From NCBI GenBank assembly GCA_030638325.1, contig DAOWEV010000210.1:1-41441 (forward strand): 41,441 nt of DNA, written 5' to 3'. The notes beneath the pieces were generated by a model. It saw only the letters and a list, made by a program, of their open reading frames with translations, ran no database searches and was not told the DNA's origin. This document shows positions 1 through 7,478 of the stretch, piece by piece. The DNA comes from Bacteroidales bacterium. GTDB taxonomy: Bacteria; Bacteroidota; Bacteroidia; Bacteroidales; JAGOPY01. The position numbers were made by a program, and so were the translations under genes. The stretch's first letter is position 1. Every line of letters starts with the position of its first letter.

Positions 1-80
1 AAGGGGAATAAGGGTATAAAGGTATAAGGGTATAAGGGGTATAAAGGTATAAGGGTATAAGGGGTATAAAGGTATAGGAG
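1..80. repeat. G-rich 8/9-bp tandem repeat
   Basis: Units of the form GGGGTATAA, AGGTATAA and GGGTATAA follow each other, giving a 25-bp higher-order period (GGGG runs at 36 and 61). It runs off the left edge of the window. This is one of the few arrays here whose period is not 7 bp. It is immediately followed by a C-rich array. Confidence 0.8.
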
Positions 81-87
81 TGCCGTT

Positions 88-154
88 CCCCTATTTCCCC
101 TATTTCCCCTATTTCCCCTATTTCCCTTATTCCCCCTATTCCCCCTATTCCCCC
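88..154 (-). repeat. C-rich 9-bp tandem repeat, G-quadruplex-prone on minus strand
   Basis: Eight C-runs of 3 to 5 bases start at 88, 97, 106, 115, 124, 132, 141 and 150. They are spaced by 5 A/T bases in most cases. The minus strand therefore carries eight G-runs with short A/T loops, a textbook G-quadruplex pattern. No gene is visible here. The SRP RNA gene starts about 115 bases downstream. Confidence 0.75.
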
Positions 155-181
155 ATTGCAGCTTGCGGGTTGCAAAATGAA

Positions 182-216
182 ACTCGTAACCCGTAACTCG
201 TATCCCATAACCCGTA
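182..216. repeat. 7-bp array, CCGTAAC family
   Basis: Five consecutive heptamers: ACTCGTA, ACCCGTA, ACTCGTA, TCCCATA, ACCCGTA. The same family recurs at 30815-30842. Confidence 0.8.
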
Positions 217-259
217 AATAAAATCCTGACAATAATTCAACCAATTTGCAAATTCTTTG

Positions 260-267
260 TACTTTTG
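260..267 (+). promoter_or_regulatory. -7 element of the SRP RNA gene
   Basis: TACTTTTG matches the Bacteroidota -7 consensus TAnnTTTG and ends 4 bases before the RNA. No TTG is seen at the usual 18-20 base spacing upstream, so the -33 half is weak. Confidence 0.55.
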
Positions 268-270
268 CAG

Positions 271-370
271 CGGGTAAGTCTTATGCGACCAGCTCCCGCT
301 GAATCCCCCCAGGTCCGGAAGGAAGCAAGGGTAGGCGGTTGTAGCGGTGCGACATAAGTAGCTTACCCTT
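271..370 (+). ncRNA. ffs: Signal recognition particle RNA (4.5S-type)
   Basis: This is the small bacterial SRP RNA, the partner of Ffh in co-translational targeting of membrane and secreted proteins. The hallmark apical loop GGTCCGGAAGGAAGCA lies at 312-327. The ends pair: GGGTAAG at 272-278 with CTTACCC at 362-368, and CTTATG at 280-285 with CATAAG at 353-358. The length of about 100 nt fits the Alu-less form. A T6 run (369-374) directly after the closing stem suggests intrinsic termination. No similarity search was possible, but the conserved loop is diagnostic. Confidence 0.93.
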
Positions 371-404
371 TTTTACTGAATATTCTTTGTAATTATACAT
401 ACTC

Positions 405-1013
405 ATGCTTTTAAAGATCTACCCCGACAATCCCAGCCAGAGGCTCATTCGGACAGTTATGGAATGTCTGAGCAATAATGGTATTGTGATCTTTCCAACA
501 GACACCATCTATGCCCTGGGATGTAATATTTTCAGTCCGAAAGCAATCGACAGGATTGCAAAGATCAAGGGAACCAAAAAAGAGAAAGCCAATTTCTCCT
601 TTTTGTTCTATGATCTGAGTCAACTCTCAGACTTCACCAAACCTCTCAGCAATGAAGTATTTAAGTTAATGAGACAGACGCTGCCCGGACCGTTTACATA
701 CATTCTTGAGGCCAGCAACAAAGTTCCCAAGATCTTCCACAACCGTAAAAAAACCCTCGGTGTCAGGATACCTGAAAACAACATCATCAGCGAGATCATC
801 CAGGAACTGGGCAATCCTTTGATGTCTACATCCATACGTGATGAAGATGAGATACTGGAATACACGACCGATCCTGAACTCATTTATGAAAAATACCGGC
901 ACCTGGTCGATATTGTCATCGACGGTGGTTATGGCGACAACCAGCCATCCACAGTGATCGACTGTACCGGTGGTGAGATCGAGATGATCAGGGAAGGGAA
1001 AGGGAGACTGTAG
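405..1013 (+). CDS. Sua5/YciO/YrdC-family protein (threonylcarbamoyl-AMP synthase-like)
   Basis: A 202-residue protein of the YrdC fold. Family members of this size form threonylcarbamoyl-AMP from threonine, bicarbonate and ATP for the tRNA t6A37 modification; others (YciO) have less certain roles. The N-terminal nucleotide-binding signature is seen as GIVIFPTDTIYALGCN near residues 26-41, followed by an IAKIKGTKK segment typical of the family and a TLPGPFTYILEA strand near residue 92. The C-terminal Sua5 domain is absent, so this is the short TsaC/YciO form. The start lies 37 bases after the SRP RNA. A heptamer array begins 7 bases after the stop. TsaC and YciO cannot be told apart by eye. 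Confidence 0.88.
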   Translation: MLLKIYPDNPSQRLIRTVMECLSNNGIVIFPTDTIYALGCNIFSPKAIDRIAKIKGTKKEKANFSFLFYDLSQLSDFTKPLSNEVFKLMRQTLPGPFTYILEASNKVPKIFHNRKKTLGVRIPENNIISEIIQELGNPLMSTSIRDEDEILEYTTDPELIYEKYRHLVDIVIDGGYGDNQPSTVIDCTGGEIEMIREGKGRL

Positions 1014-1020
1014 GCAGTTG

Positions 1021-1050
1021 ATTAACGATTAACGATTAACGATTAACGAT
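1021..1050. repeat. 7-bp array, ATTAACG family
   Basis: Four perfect ATTAACG units in a row, beginning 7 bases after the stop codon of the upstream gene. The same unit occurs at 6313-6340 and 7342-7355. Confidence 0.85.
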
Positions 1051-1136
1051 TTTAGATTTTTAAATTACCAGGTAAATCATTCACACTCTGAAATAAATCG
1101 AAGGGATGGGAAAGATAAAAATTTCTGATTTGCTTA

Positions 1137-1166
1137 TTGCCAACTCAAAAAATCATCTTATCTTTG
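1137..1166 (+). promoter_or_regulatory. tRNA-Lys promoter
   Basis: TTG at 1137-1139, a 19-base spacer, then TATCTTTG at 1159-1166. This matches the Bacteroidota -33/-7 promoter pattern. The tRNA starts 19 bases after the box. Confidence 0.75.
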
Positions 1167-1184
1167 CACCCGCTTTTCAGGAAA

Positions 1185-1257
1185 GATTCCGTAGCTCAGC
1201 TGGTAGAGCAACGGCCTTTTAAGCCGTGGGCCCTGGGTTCGAATCCCAGCGGGATCA
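1185..1257 (+). tRNA. tRNA-Lys(TTT)
   Basis: A 73-nt cloverleaf. The acceptor arms GATTCCG (1185-1191) and CGGGATC (1250-1256) pair with one G-T wobble. The anticodon stem ACGGC/GCCGT encloses the loop CTTTTAA, with anticodon TTT at 1218-1220. The T-loop GTTCGAATC is present. The discriminator base is A1257. CCA is not encoded. Confidence 0.97.
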
Positions 1258-1284
1258 CTTTTCAGATGACATTTCCGAAAAATC

Positions 1285-1309
1285 AGAGACGAGGCGGCGC
1301 CTCGTCTCT
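1285..1309. repeat. Perfect 25-bp palindrome (REP-like)
   Basis: Arms AGAGACGAGGCG (1285-1296) and CGCCTCGTCTCT (1298-1309) are separated by one base. It lies 27 bases after tRNA-Lys. No T-run follows on either strand, so it is not a typical intrinsic terminator; a REP-like element is more likely. Confidence 0.65.
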
Positions 1310-1334
1310 ACATAATTTTCAAACAAAATCTTCA
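1310..1334. repeat. 25-bp direct repeat, left copy
   Basis: A 25-bp stretch starting ACATAATTTTC is repeated at 2557-2581 with one mismatch (the first 20 bases are identical). The two copies flank the broken FISUMP gene. Confidence 0.7.
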
Positions 1335-1374
1335 GATGGGGGCATTGCCCCCATACCTCCAAATAACTAAAATG

Positions 1375-2301
1375 TCAATTGTCTTTAAGGCACCGGACAG
1401 GAAAACCGGATTCCTTATCAAGGTGGTTGTACCGGCCAATTCCTGATATATGGTAAGCCAAATGCCGGGTCCACGCGCTGCTACTATTGAACTCAACAGA
1501 AGACCAAAAGTCGGTGCGGCGACCCATGGCGTCGAAATTAGTATTGGCGTTGCGGTAACCGGTAGACAACGCGGAAAAGCCATACAAATCAGTACCATTG
1601 CCGCCTGAAATCCAGCCACTGGTAGATTTCAAATTTAGACCGGCATCAAGGCCGCGCAACCCTAAGCTATCCCATTCAGGATCTCCTACTCCATAATAAC
1701 TGTCAACCGTGCCTTCCAGCACCTTCCACTCCTCGTCTGTAGCGATATGCTATCCTGGTGGGCAAATTCCCTGTATGGCTGTATCAGTTGAATATCCCAT
1801 CATCTCATTCCAGGTATAGAAAGCACCATAAATACTACAATTCGAGGTGTTGTTTGCGTAACAATATTTTTCAATGGTATCATTGTTTGTCGGTGTTGAG
1901 CTTCCCGGAATGAATATCCCGACATTCAGGTTTTCGGCTATCCAGCATTGGGTGCCAATCTGAACTGTTGAATATGATTGTCCTTCATAGTCTACACTAT
2001 CTCCGCATTGCCAGTCGTAAATTGTATCGTTTGGATTGATATCGAAAGACAACCACCTTGAACCATCAAGATACCAGAAATCCAAAGAATCAGTATTGAA
2101 GATCAATAAACCGGTTGAAGGATTGCTGATGTATCTTTGTTCCCAGGTGGTCATCCTGGATAGAAGAAATCCTCTGGAAGAAGACTTTACATCAAGCATG
2201 GCAGAACTGTCAGGCGCACTGCCATTAGTGTTTATGCCCACCTGGGCAATTGCCGATAATGATAGCATGAGGGCCATCCCTATAACAGATACTATTTTCA
2301 T
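1375..2301 (-). pseudogene. FISUMP-domain secreted protein interrupted by one in-frame amber codon
   Basis: Reading on the minus strand, a 183-residue segment with a signal peptide (MKIVSVIGMALMLSLSAIAQ) runs from 2301 to a TAG at 1752-1750. The same frame continues without further stops to TGA at 1377-1375. The second part contains the expected continuation: HIATDEEWKVLEG, then GLRGLDAGLNLKSTSGW, FSALSTGYRN, FWSSVEFNSSSAWTRHL and GFPVRCLKDN. Family proteins read CPPGW-H at this point, so the stop replaces a conserved Trp codon (TGG to TAG). The N-terminal part (VGINTNGSAPDSSAMLDVKSSSRGFLLSRMT) is typical of Bacteroidota secreted proteins with this architecture. Function of the domain is unclear. 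It could be a recent pseudogene, a sequencing error or a readthrough case. Confidence 0.85.
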
Positions 2302-2556
2302 GTTTGATTTGGTTATGCCTTTGAGATTCAGAAAGCGGTTAATTATTTATTACGAAAGGACTTTCAAAGGCAATCCCGGAACAGGCGTGAATCTCAATTA
2401 CAGATGTTCCGCAAAACACCATTTTCCAGTATTGAAAAAATCCTTCATCACAAATATATAAAATTATATTGAATATGTCAACACTTAAAATATAATTTAT
2501 GGATATAAATAAGGGGTTTGGATATGAAAATCCGGGAAACCCCGGGTTTTAACCCC

Positions 2557-2581
2557 ACATAATTTTCAAACAAAATTTTCA
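2557..2581. repeat. 25-bp direct repeat, right copy
   Basis: Partner of 1310-1334 with one mismatch in 25 bases. It follows a short hairpin-prone stretch (CCGGG/CCCGG near 2532-2545). Confidence 0.65.
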
Positions 2582-2765
2582 TCTTCTTTTTTTTATTCTC
2601 ACTTTTGCAATCAAACAGATGTATGAGACAGTGATAATCCACCCAAAAAGAAGGTGGCTTTGATTTGCACTCTTTGGATACTGAATGATGGAAGGATGGA
2701 AAAATGGGATTGTTGAATAATGCCTGCCTGGACAGACGGACAGGGAATAATGGAAAAATAACTAA

Positions 2766-2950
2766 CTCCGTCCTTTAGGGCGGAGAAAAAAATAAGAATA
2801 ATAACCGGGCTTTAGCCCAAAACTTATAATTATGTCCTATGTAAGAATTCGGTTACACTGTGTTTGGGGTACTAAAAGTGTAGTTTCGAAAAGATTAAGG
2901 GCTAAAGCCTGAAATTTTTGATATCCTTATCCCCGGCATGAATGCCGGGG
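2766..2950 (+). mobile_element. Remnant of a REP-RAYT element
   Basis: Four hairpins surround a short transposase remnant. They are at 2766-2785 (CTCCG/CGGAG arms), 2807-2818 (GGGC-TTTA-GCCC), 2899-2910 (a GGGCTAAAGCC copy in the other orientation) and 2931-2950 (perfect CCCCGGCAT/ATGCCGGGG arms). RAYT genes in Bacteroidota are commonly flanked by such REP hairpins. The rest of 2302-3055 shows no gene that I can recognise. Confidence 0.6.
2832..2912 (+). pseudogene. N-terminal fragment of a RAYT (Y1_Tnp, IS200-like) transposase
   Basis: Twenty-six codons, MSYVRIRLHCVWGTKSVVSKRLRAKA, then TGA. The opening MSYVRI-x-H-x-VW-x-TK is the characteristic start of RAYT/IS200-family tyrosine transposases, which are normally around 150 residues. 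The HUH motif and catalytic tyrosine are missing, so it cannot be active. The last codons run into a REP-like hairpin (2899-2910), suggesting an internal deletion that joined the N-terminus to the flanking repeat. Confidence 0.6.
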
Positions 2951-3055
2951 TTAGTCAATTATCTACGCATATTCCGGATGAACCATTTTCATCATGCATA
3001 GCAAAAAAAGAACATAACCACCATCAAAAAAGGTGAATTTCTGATTCAAATTAAT

Positions 3056-3820
3056 ATGACAAAAACCCTCTTAAAAAATTTCCTGAAGAAAATGGGGTAT
3101 GAGATCAGGAAAATCGACAAAACTGTAAATCCGGATGGCATACCCCTGGACATGACAGAACCAGCCTTTATCGACTTCTATAATAAGTGTAAAGATTATT
3201 CTGTTTGCTCGGTCGAACCTATGTATGCACTGTTCAAAGCCGTAGAATATATAGTCAGGAATAAAATAAACGGAGATCTTGTTGAATGTGGCGTTTATAA
3301 AGGCGGAAGTGCGATGATGATGGCCTATTCCCTGATGCATTTCAATGATACCAACAGAAAGATCTACCTCTATGACACCTTCGAAGGAATGTCGGAACCT
3401 ACTGATCATGACATTGATATTGAGGATCATTATGCCGGGGATCTTTTAAAAACCGGCAACCAAGAAGATAATGGCGTTTTATGCTACAGTCCCATCGAAG
3501 AAGTGAGAAGAAATATGGAATCTACCGGATACAATAAAGAAAACCTGGTATTTGTAAAAGGTAAAGTGGAAGATACTATCCCTAATAATATTTCCGAAAA
3601 GATAAGCCTCCTGAGACTGGATACTGACTGGTACGAATCAACTTACCATGAATTGGTCCATCTGTATCCTTTACTCGTGAAAGACGGAGTTCTTATCATA
3701 GATGATTACGGACACTGGAAAGGAGCGAGAAAAGCCGTGGACAAATATTTCAAATCCCGGTCTGTAAATATGTTATTGAACAGGGTGGATTATACCGTTC
3801 GTACCGGCATTAAAAAATAA
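3056..3820 (+). CDS. TylF/MycF-family O-methyltransferase
   Basis: A 254-residue SAM-dependent methyltransferase of the macrocin O-methyltransferase (TylF) family. It shows the SAM-binding segment GDLVECGVYKGGSAMMMAY near residues 74-92, the YDTFEGMSEPT segment near 105-115, and the C-terminal core LLRLDTDWYESTYHELVHLYP...VLIIDDYGHWKGARKAVDKYF. The DTD and DD aspartates match the family's metal-binding residues. Many homologues sit in polysaccharide gene clusters and methylate sugar hydroxyls. The nucleotide-sugar genes downstream support such a role, but the substrate cannot be read from the sequence. Confidence 0.88.
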   Translation: MTKTLLKNFLKKMGYEIRKIDKTVNPDGIPLDMTEPAFIDFYNKCKDYSVCSVEPMYALFKAVEYIVRNKINGDLVECGVYKGGSAMMMAYSLMHFNDTNRKIYLYDTFEGMSEPTDHDIDIEDHYAGDLLKTGNQEDNGVLCYSPIEEVRRNMESTGYNKENLVFVKGKVEDTIPNNISEKISLLRLDTDWYESTYHELVHLYPLLVKDGVLIIDDYGHWKGARKAVDKYFKSRSVNMLLNRVDYTVRTGIKK

Positions 3821-3821
3821 G

Positions 3822-3854
3822 TTGGTGTGGAAACACGGTTTTATCCTATTTTTG
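3822..3854 (+). promoter_or_regulatory. Candidate promoter of the ugd gene
   Basis: TTG at 3822-3824 and TATTTTTG at 3847-3854 (TAnnTTTG match), with a slightly long 22-base spacer. The predicted leader before ATG 3964 is about 100 bases and contains the heptamer array at 3886-3941. Confidence 0.5.
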
Positions 3855-3885
3855 CGTTTCTGAATTATTATTATAAGTCAGCTTG

Positions 3886-3941
3886 TATATTGTACATTGT
3901 AAATTGTAAACTGTAAATTGTAAACTGTAAACTGTAAATTA
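3886..3941. repeat. 7-bp array, TAAATTG/TAAACTG family
   Basis: Eight consecutive heptamers: TATATTG, TACATTG, then TAAATTG and TAAACTG in mixed order, ending with TAAATTA. The array ends 22 bases before the ugd start codon, probably inside the 5' leader. Confidence 0.85.
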
Positions 3942-3963
3942 CAGGCAACTAACAATCAACAAA

Positions 3964-5274
3964 ATGAAAATAACAATTGTCGGAACCGGATATGTCGGCC
4001 TTGTAACAGGAGCCTGTTTTGCGGAGGTTGGTATCGATGTTACATGTGTTGATATTGATGAGAGAAAGATAGAGAACCTCAGGAAAGGAGTTATTCCGAT
4101 CTTTGAACCAGGCCTGGAAGAAATTGTCATTCGTAATATTGAGAAAGGCCGGCTGCATTTCACGACTGAACTGAAATCCTCACTGAAAGATACTGAGGTT
4201 ATCTTCAGCGCTGTCGGCACACCCCCCGATGAGGATGGCAGCGCCGACCTGAAATATGTTCTGGATGTTGCAAGGGAAGTCGGCAGGAACATGAATGGAT
4301 ACGTGCTGATAGTCACAAAAAGCACCGTTCCGGTGGGCACTGCAAAACGCGTTAAAGAAGCCATGCAGGAAGAGCTGGATGCGCGTGGCGAAAATCTTTC
4401 TTTCGATGTGGCCTCAAATCCTGAGTTCCTTAAAGAAGGAGCAGCCGTTGACGACTTCCTGAGGCCGGACCGTATAGTGATCGGGATTGAGTCTGAACGT
4501 GCTGAGGAGATCATGAGCAAACTGTATAAGCCGTTTACACTGAATGGGCATCCTGTGATCTTCATGGACATCGCATCCGCTGAGATGACCAAATATGCAG
4601 CCAATGCTATGCTGGCAACCAGGATCAGTTTTATGAACGATATTGCCAACCTGTGTGAAATTATCGGGGCTGATGTTGATAAAGTACGGAAAGGCATTGG
4701 CAGCGATCCCCGGATCGGCCATAAATTCATTTACCCGGGTATCGGTTATGGCGGATCGTGCTTCCCGAAAGATGTAAAAGCGCTCATAAAATCCGCAGAT
4801 GAAAACGGGTACAGCATGCGGATATTGAAATCCGTAGAGGATGTTAACGATGATCAGAAGTCAGTGTTATTCAATAAAGCCGTTCGACATTTCAAGGGAG
4901 ACCTGAAAGGGAAAACAATTGCTCTCTGGGGCCTCTCTTTCAAACCGCAGACTGATGATATGCGGGAAGCGCCTTCACTGGTGCTCATAGATAAATTCCT
5001 GAAAGCCGGTTGCAAAGTGAAAGCCTACGACCCGGTAGCCATGAAAGAAGCCAGGCGGATCATAGGCGACAGCATTACCTATTGCCGGGATCAGTACGAA
5101 GCCCTGGAAGGCGCCGATTGTTTGCTGCTAATCACTGAATGGAAGGAATTCAGGATCCCCAATCTGAAGGTCATGAAAGAAAAGATGCAAAGCCCGGTCA
5201 TTTTCGACGGCCGTAATATTTATGATGTTCAGGAAATGAAGGAAATGGGATTCGCCTATTACCGGATCGGGTAA
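3964..5274 (+). CDS. ugd: UDP-glucose 6-dehydrogenase
   Basis: A 436-residue enzyme that oxidises UDP-glucose twice with NAD+ to UDP-glucuronate. The N-terminal Rossmann motif GTGYVGLVTGACFAEVG starts at residue 7. The catalytic Cys is C266 in GYGGSCFPKD, preceded by the helical segment ASAEMTKYAANAMLATRISFMNDIANLCE. The C-terminal UDP-binding domain is seen as IALWGLSFKPQTDDMREAPS and AYDPVAM. Length and motifs are typical. Its product is the substrate of the decarboxylase encoded 73 bases downstream, so the two probably form a UDP-xylose branch for surface glycans. Confidence 0.96.
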   Translation: MKITIVGTGYVGLVTGACFAEVGIDVTCVDIDERKIENLRKGVIPIFEPGLEEIVIRNIEKGRLHFTTELKSSLKDTEVIFSAVGTPPDEDGSADLKYVLDVAREVGRNMNGYVLIVTKSTVPVGTAKRVKEAMQEELDARGENLSFDVASNPEFLKEGAAVDDFLRPDRIVIGIESERAEEIMSKLYKPFTLNGHPVIFMDIASAEMTKYAANAMLATRISFMNDIANLCEIIGADVDKVRKGIGSDPRIGHKFIYPGIGYGGSCFPKDVKALIKSADENGYSMRILKSVEDVNDDQKSVLFNKAVRHFKGDLKGKTIALWGLSFKPQTDDMREAPSLVLIDKFLKAGCKVKAYDPVAMKEARRIIGDSITYCRDQYEALEGADCLLLITEWKEFRIPNLKVMKEKMQSPVIFDGRNIYDVQEMKEMGFAYYRIG

Positions 5275-5347
5275 TAGAAGCTCAAAGACTCAAGAAAATT
5301 CTTAAAATTGACTGTTTTTAACGACACTAGTCTTTAATCAAAATCTT

Positions 5348-6286
5348 ATGAAGAAGCGCATTCTGGTAACAGGCGGGGCCGGTTTTCTCGGATCTCACCT
5401 ATGCGAAAAGCTCCTGGACGAAGGCCATGAAGTCATCTCACTCGATAACTATTTCACAGGGAACAAAATGAATATTGTCCACCTGCTTGACAATCCCTTT
5501 TTTGAGGCCGTGCGGCACGACGTAACCATGCCGTTTTTTATCGAAGTTGATGAAATCTACAACCTGGCTTGCCCGGCTTCCCCAGTACACTATCAGTACA
5601 ATCCAATCAAAACCATAAAAACCTCAGTTTCCGGGGCCATCAACATGCTGGGGCTGGCCAAGCGGATCAAAGCCAGGATATTACAAGCATCTACCAGCGA
5701 AGTTTATGGAGACCCGCAGGTGCATCCCCAGACGGAGGATTACTGGGGTCATGTGAACCCAATCGGTACCAGGGCATGTTATGACGAAGGCAAAAGATGT
5801 GCAGAATCATTGTTTATGAATTACCATATCCAGAACAAGGTCAGGATCAAGATCATGCGTATCTTTAATACATATGGCCCGAGGATGCACCCGAACGACG
5901 GCCGGGTAGTCTCTAACTTCATTGTGCAAGCACTCAAGAATGAAGATATTACCATTTACGGGGATGGTTCACAAACCAGGAGCTTTTGCTATGTGGATGA
6001 CCTCATTGCAGGTATGATACGCTTCATGGAATCCGGGGAAGAATTCATTGGCCCCGTTAATATTGGGAACCCCGACGAATTTACCATTCTTGAACTCGCT
6101 CAGAAGGTGATCGGCCTTACCGGCTCCCGGTCCAGGCTTGTCTATGCACCCCTGCCGGAAGATGATCCCATGCAAAGGCAACCCAATATAAGCCTTGCCA
6201 AAAAGGAACTTGACTGGGAACCTGTGATCAAGCTGGAAGAGGGACTTTTAAAGACCATTGAATATTTCACCCGGATTATTTCTTAA
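5348..6286 (+). CDS. UDP-glucuronate decarboxylase (UDP-xylose synthase)
   Basis: A 312-residue extended short-chain dehydrogenase that converts UDP-glucuronate to UDP-xylose. The NAD-binding motif [11 protein letters not shown] is at residues 8-18. The catalytic pair is Y145 and K149 in the sequence YDEGKR, the form typical of UXS enzymes. Other UXS marks are [74 protein letters not shown] and the C-terminal [15 protein letters not shown]. It follows ugd directly and would consume its product. A 38-bp dispersed repeat begins 2 bases after the stop. Confidence 0.94.
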   Translation: MKKRILVTGGAGFLGSHLCEKLLDEGHEVISLDNYFTGNKMNIVHLLDNPFFEAVRHDVTMPFFIEVDEIYNLACPASPVHYQYNPIKTIKTSVSGAINMLGLAKRIKARILQASTSEVYGDPQVHPQTEDYWGHVNPIGTRACYDEGKRCAESLFMNYHIQNKVRIKIMRIFNTYGPRMHPNDGRVVSNFIVQALKNEDITIYGDGSQTRSFCYVDDLIAGMIRFMESGEEFIGPVNIGNPDEFTILELAQKVIGLTGSRSRLVYAPLPEDDPMQRQPNISLAKKELDWEPVIKLEEGLLKTIEYFTRIIS

Positions 6287-6288
6287 CA

Positions 6289-6326
6289 CAGCACAAGGTT
6301 GCGAACAAATTGATTAACGATTAACG
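6289..6326. repeat. 38-bp dispersed repeat, copy 1
   Basis: This stretch begins CAGCACAAGGTTGCG and ends with two ATTAACG heptamers. It matches 7318-7355 with three mismatches in 38 bases. Both copies lie behind nucleotide-sugar genes. Confidence 0.8.
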
Positions 6327-6347
6327 ATTGTAGATTAACGATTTAAG
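6313..6347. repeat. 7-bp array, ATTAACG family
   Basis: Five heptamers in register: ATTAACG, ATTAACG, ATTGTAG, ATTAACG, ATTTAAG. It overlaps the end of the 38-bp repeat. Confidence 0.8.
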
Positions 6348-6412
6348 ATTTATGGTATTATTAACTTTCGGATAGAAAATAATAAATAAGAAATAATAAA
6401 TAATAAATCAAA

Positions 6413-7267
6413 ATGAACATTCTTGTTACAGGCGGAAACGGACAGCTCGGGATGTCAATAAAAGACCTGGCTCATAGCTTCGATAACTACAGTTTTATCT
6501 TTACTGATATTGATGAACTGGACATCACGGACCTGAATGCCCTGCATCAATTCTTTTCAGATCACAGCATAGATATAATCCTGAATTGTGCTGCCTACAC
6601 AGCCGTCGACAAAGCTGAAACCGAATATAATCAGGCTTTGATGATCAATAGGGATGCTGTTCAGAACCTGGTTTTTATTGCAAACGATCATGATGTTTCA
6701 CTGATCCACGTTTCTACAGACTATGTTTTTGATGGAAGATCAAAGCGGCCTTACCTGGAATCAGACCCGGTTTCTCCCACTTCAGCATACGGAAGATCCA
6801 AGGTAGCTGGTGAGAAAATAATATTGGAGAGATCGCAGAATGCCGCGATTGTACGTACTGCCTGGCTGTACTCACCTTATGGGCAGAATTTCGTGAAAAC
6901 CATATTGAAAAAAGGTAAAGAACAGGGTGAGTTGAGGGTCGTCGCCGATCAGGTTGGTAGCCCGACCAGCGCTGCTGACCTGGCCAGTGCAATCCTGCAC
7001 CTTGCAAATGATATGCCCGAAGAGGGGGTTCAGATATATCATTACGCTAATGAAGGTGTCTGCAGTTGGTATGAATTTGCCATGGCGATCCTGGATATTG
7101 GAAATATAGCATGCAAGGTACATCCGGTCAAGTCTGAAGACTATCCGGTTCCTGCACCAAGACCCGCATACAGTGTAATGGATAAATCGAAAATCCAAAA
7201 TCATCTAAGACTGACTGTTCCTGCATGGCGTGAAAGCCTGGAAACATGCATTGATAATATGAAATAG
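6413..7267 (+). CDS. rfbD: dTDP-4-dehydrorhamnose reductase
   Basis: A 284-residue reductase that makes dTDP-L-rhamnose, the last step of the rhamnose donor pathway. The NADPH-binding motif GGNGQLG is at residues 7-13. The catalytic Y126 and K130 are in YGRSK. NCAAYTAVDKAE, VSTDYVFDG, AWLYSPYGQNFVKT and VADQVGSPTSAADLA are diagnostic of RfbD. The partners RfbA, RfbB and RfbC are not in this window. A short AT-rich gap separates it from the UXS gene; co-transcription is possible but not shown. Confidence 0.95.
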   Translation: MNILVTGGNGQLGMSIKDLAHSFDNYSFIFTDIDELDITDLNALHQFFSDHSIDIILNCAAYTAVDKAETEYNQALMINRDAVQNLVFIANDHDVSLIHVSTDYVFDGRSKRPYLESDPVSPTSAYGRSKVAGEKIILERSQNAAIVRTAWLYSPYGQNFVKTILKKGKEQGELRVVADQVGSPTSAADLASAILHLANDMPEEGVQIYHYANEGVCSWYEFAMAILDIGNIACKVHPVKSEDYPVPAPRPAYSVMDKSKIQNHLRLTVPAWRESLETCIDNMK

Positions 7268-7317
7268 AGAATAGAACATCCCTGCACCCGTGCACCCAAA
7301 CACATAAACACCTATCG

Positions 7318-7355
7318 CAGAACAAGGCTGCAAACAAATTGATTAACGATTAACG
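7318..7355. repeat. 38-bp dispersed repeat, copy 2
   Basis: Matches 6289-6326 with three mismatches. It ends in two ATTAACG units that continue into the next array. Confidence 0.8.
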
Positions 7356-7383
7356 GTAGGCGGTTGACGGTTGACGGTTGGCG
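7342..7383. repeat. 7-bp array switching from ATTAACG to GTTGACG
   Basis: Six heptamers in one register: ATTAACG twice, then GTAGGCG, GTTGACG twice and GTTGGCG. The unit family changes at 7356 without loss of the 7-bp phase. Looser GTAGGA-type repeats follow to about 7430. Confidence 0.8.
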
Positions 7384-7478
7384 GTGGGATAGTAGGACTG
7401 TAAGACGGTAGGATGGTAGGACTGATGGATTGTAATTCAAATAAGCGAATAAACAAATAAACGAATAAACACAATAGT

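Noticed and set aside
380-389. Promoter for the Sua5-like gene (TATTCTTTG)
   Set aside because: It has one base too many between TA and TTTG compared with TAnnTTTG, and no TTG at the right distance.
1137-1370. ORF of 77 residues across tRNA-Lys
   Set aside because: It overlaps a clear tRNA gene and a perfect palindrome.
3939-4730. ORF of 263 residues on the minus strand opposite ugd
   Set aside because: It is a shadow of the ugd frame; the serine- and isoleucine-rich sequence matches no family.
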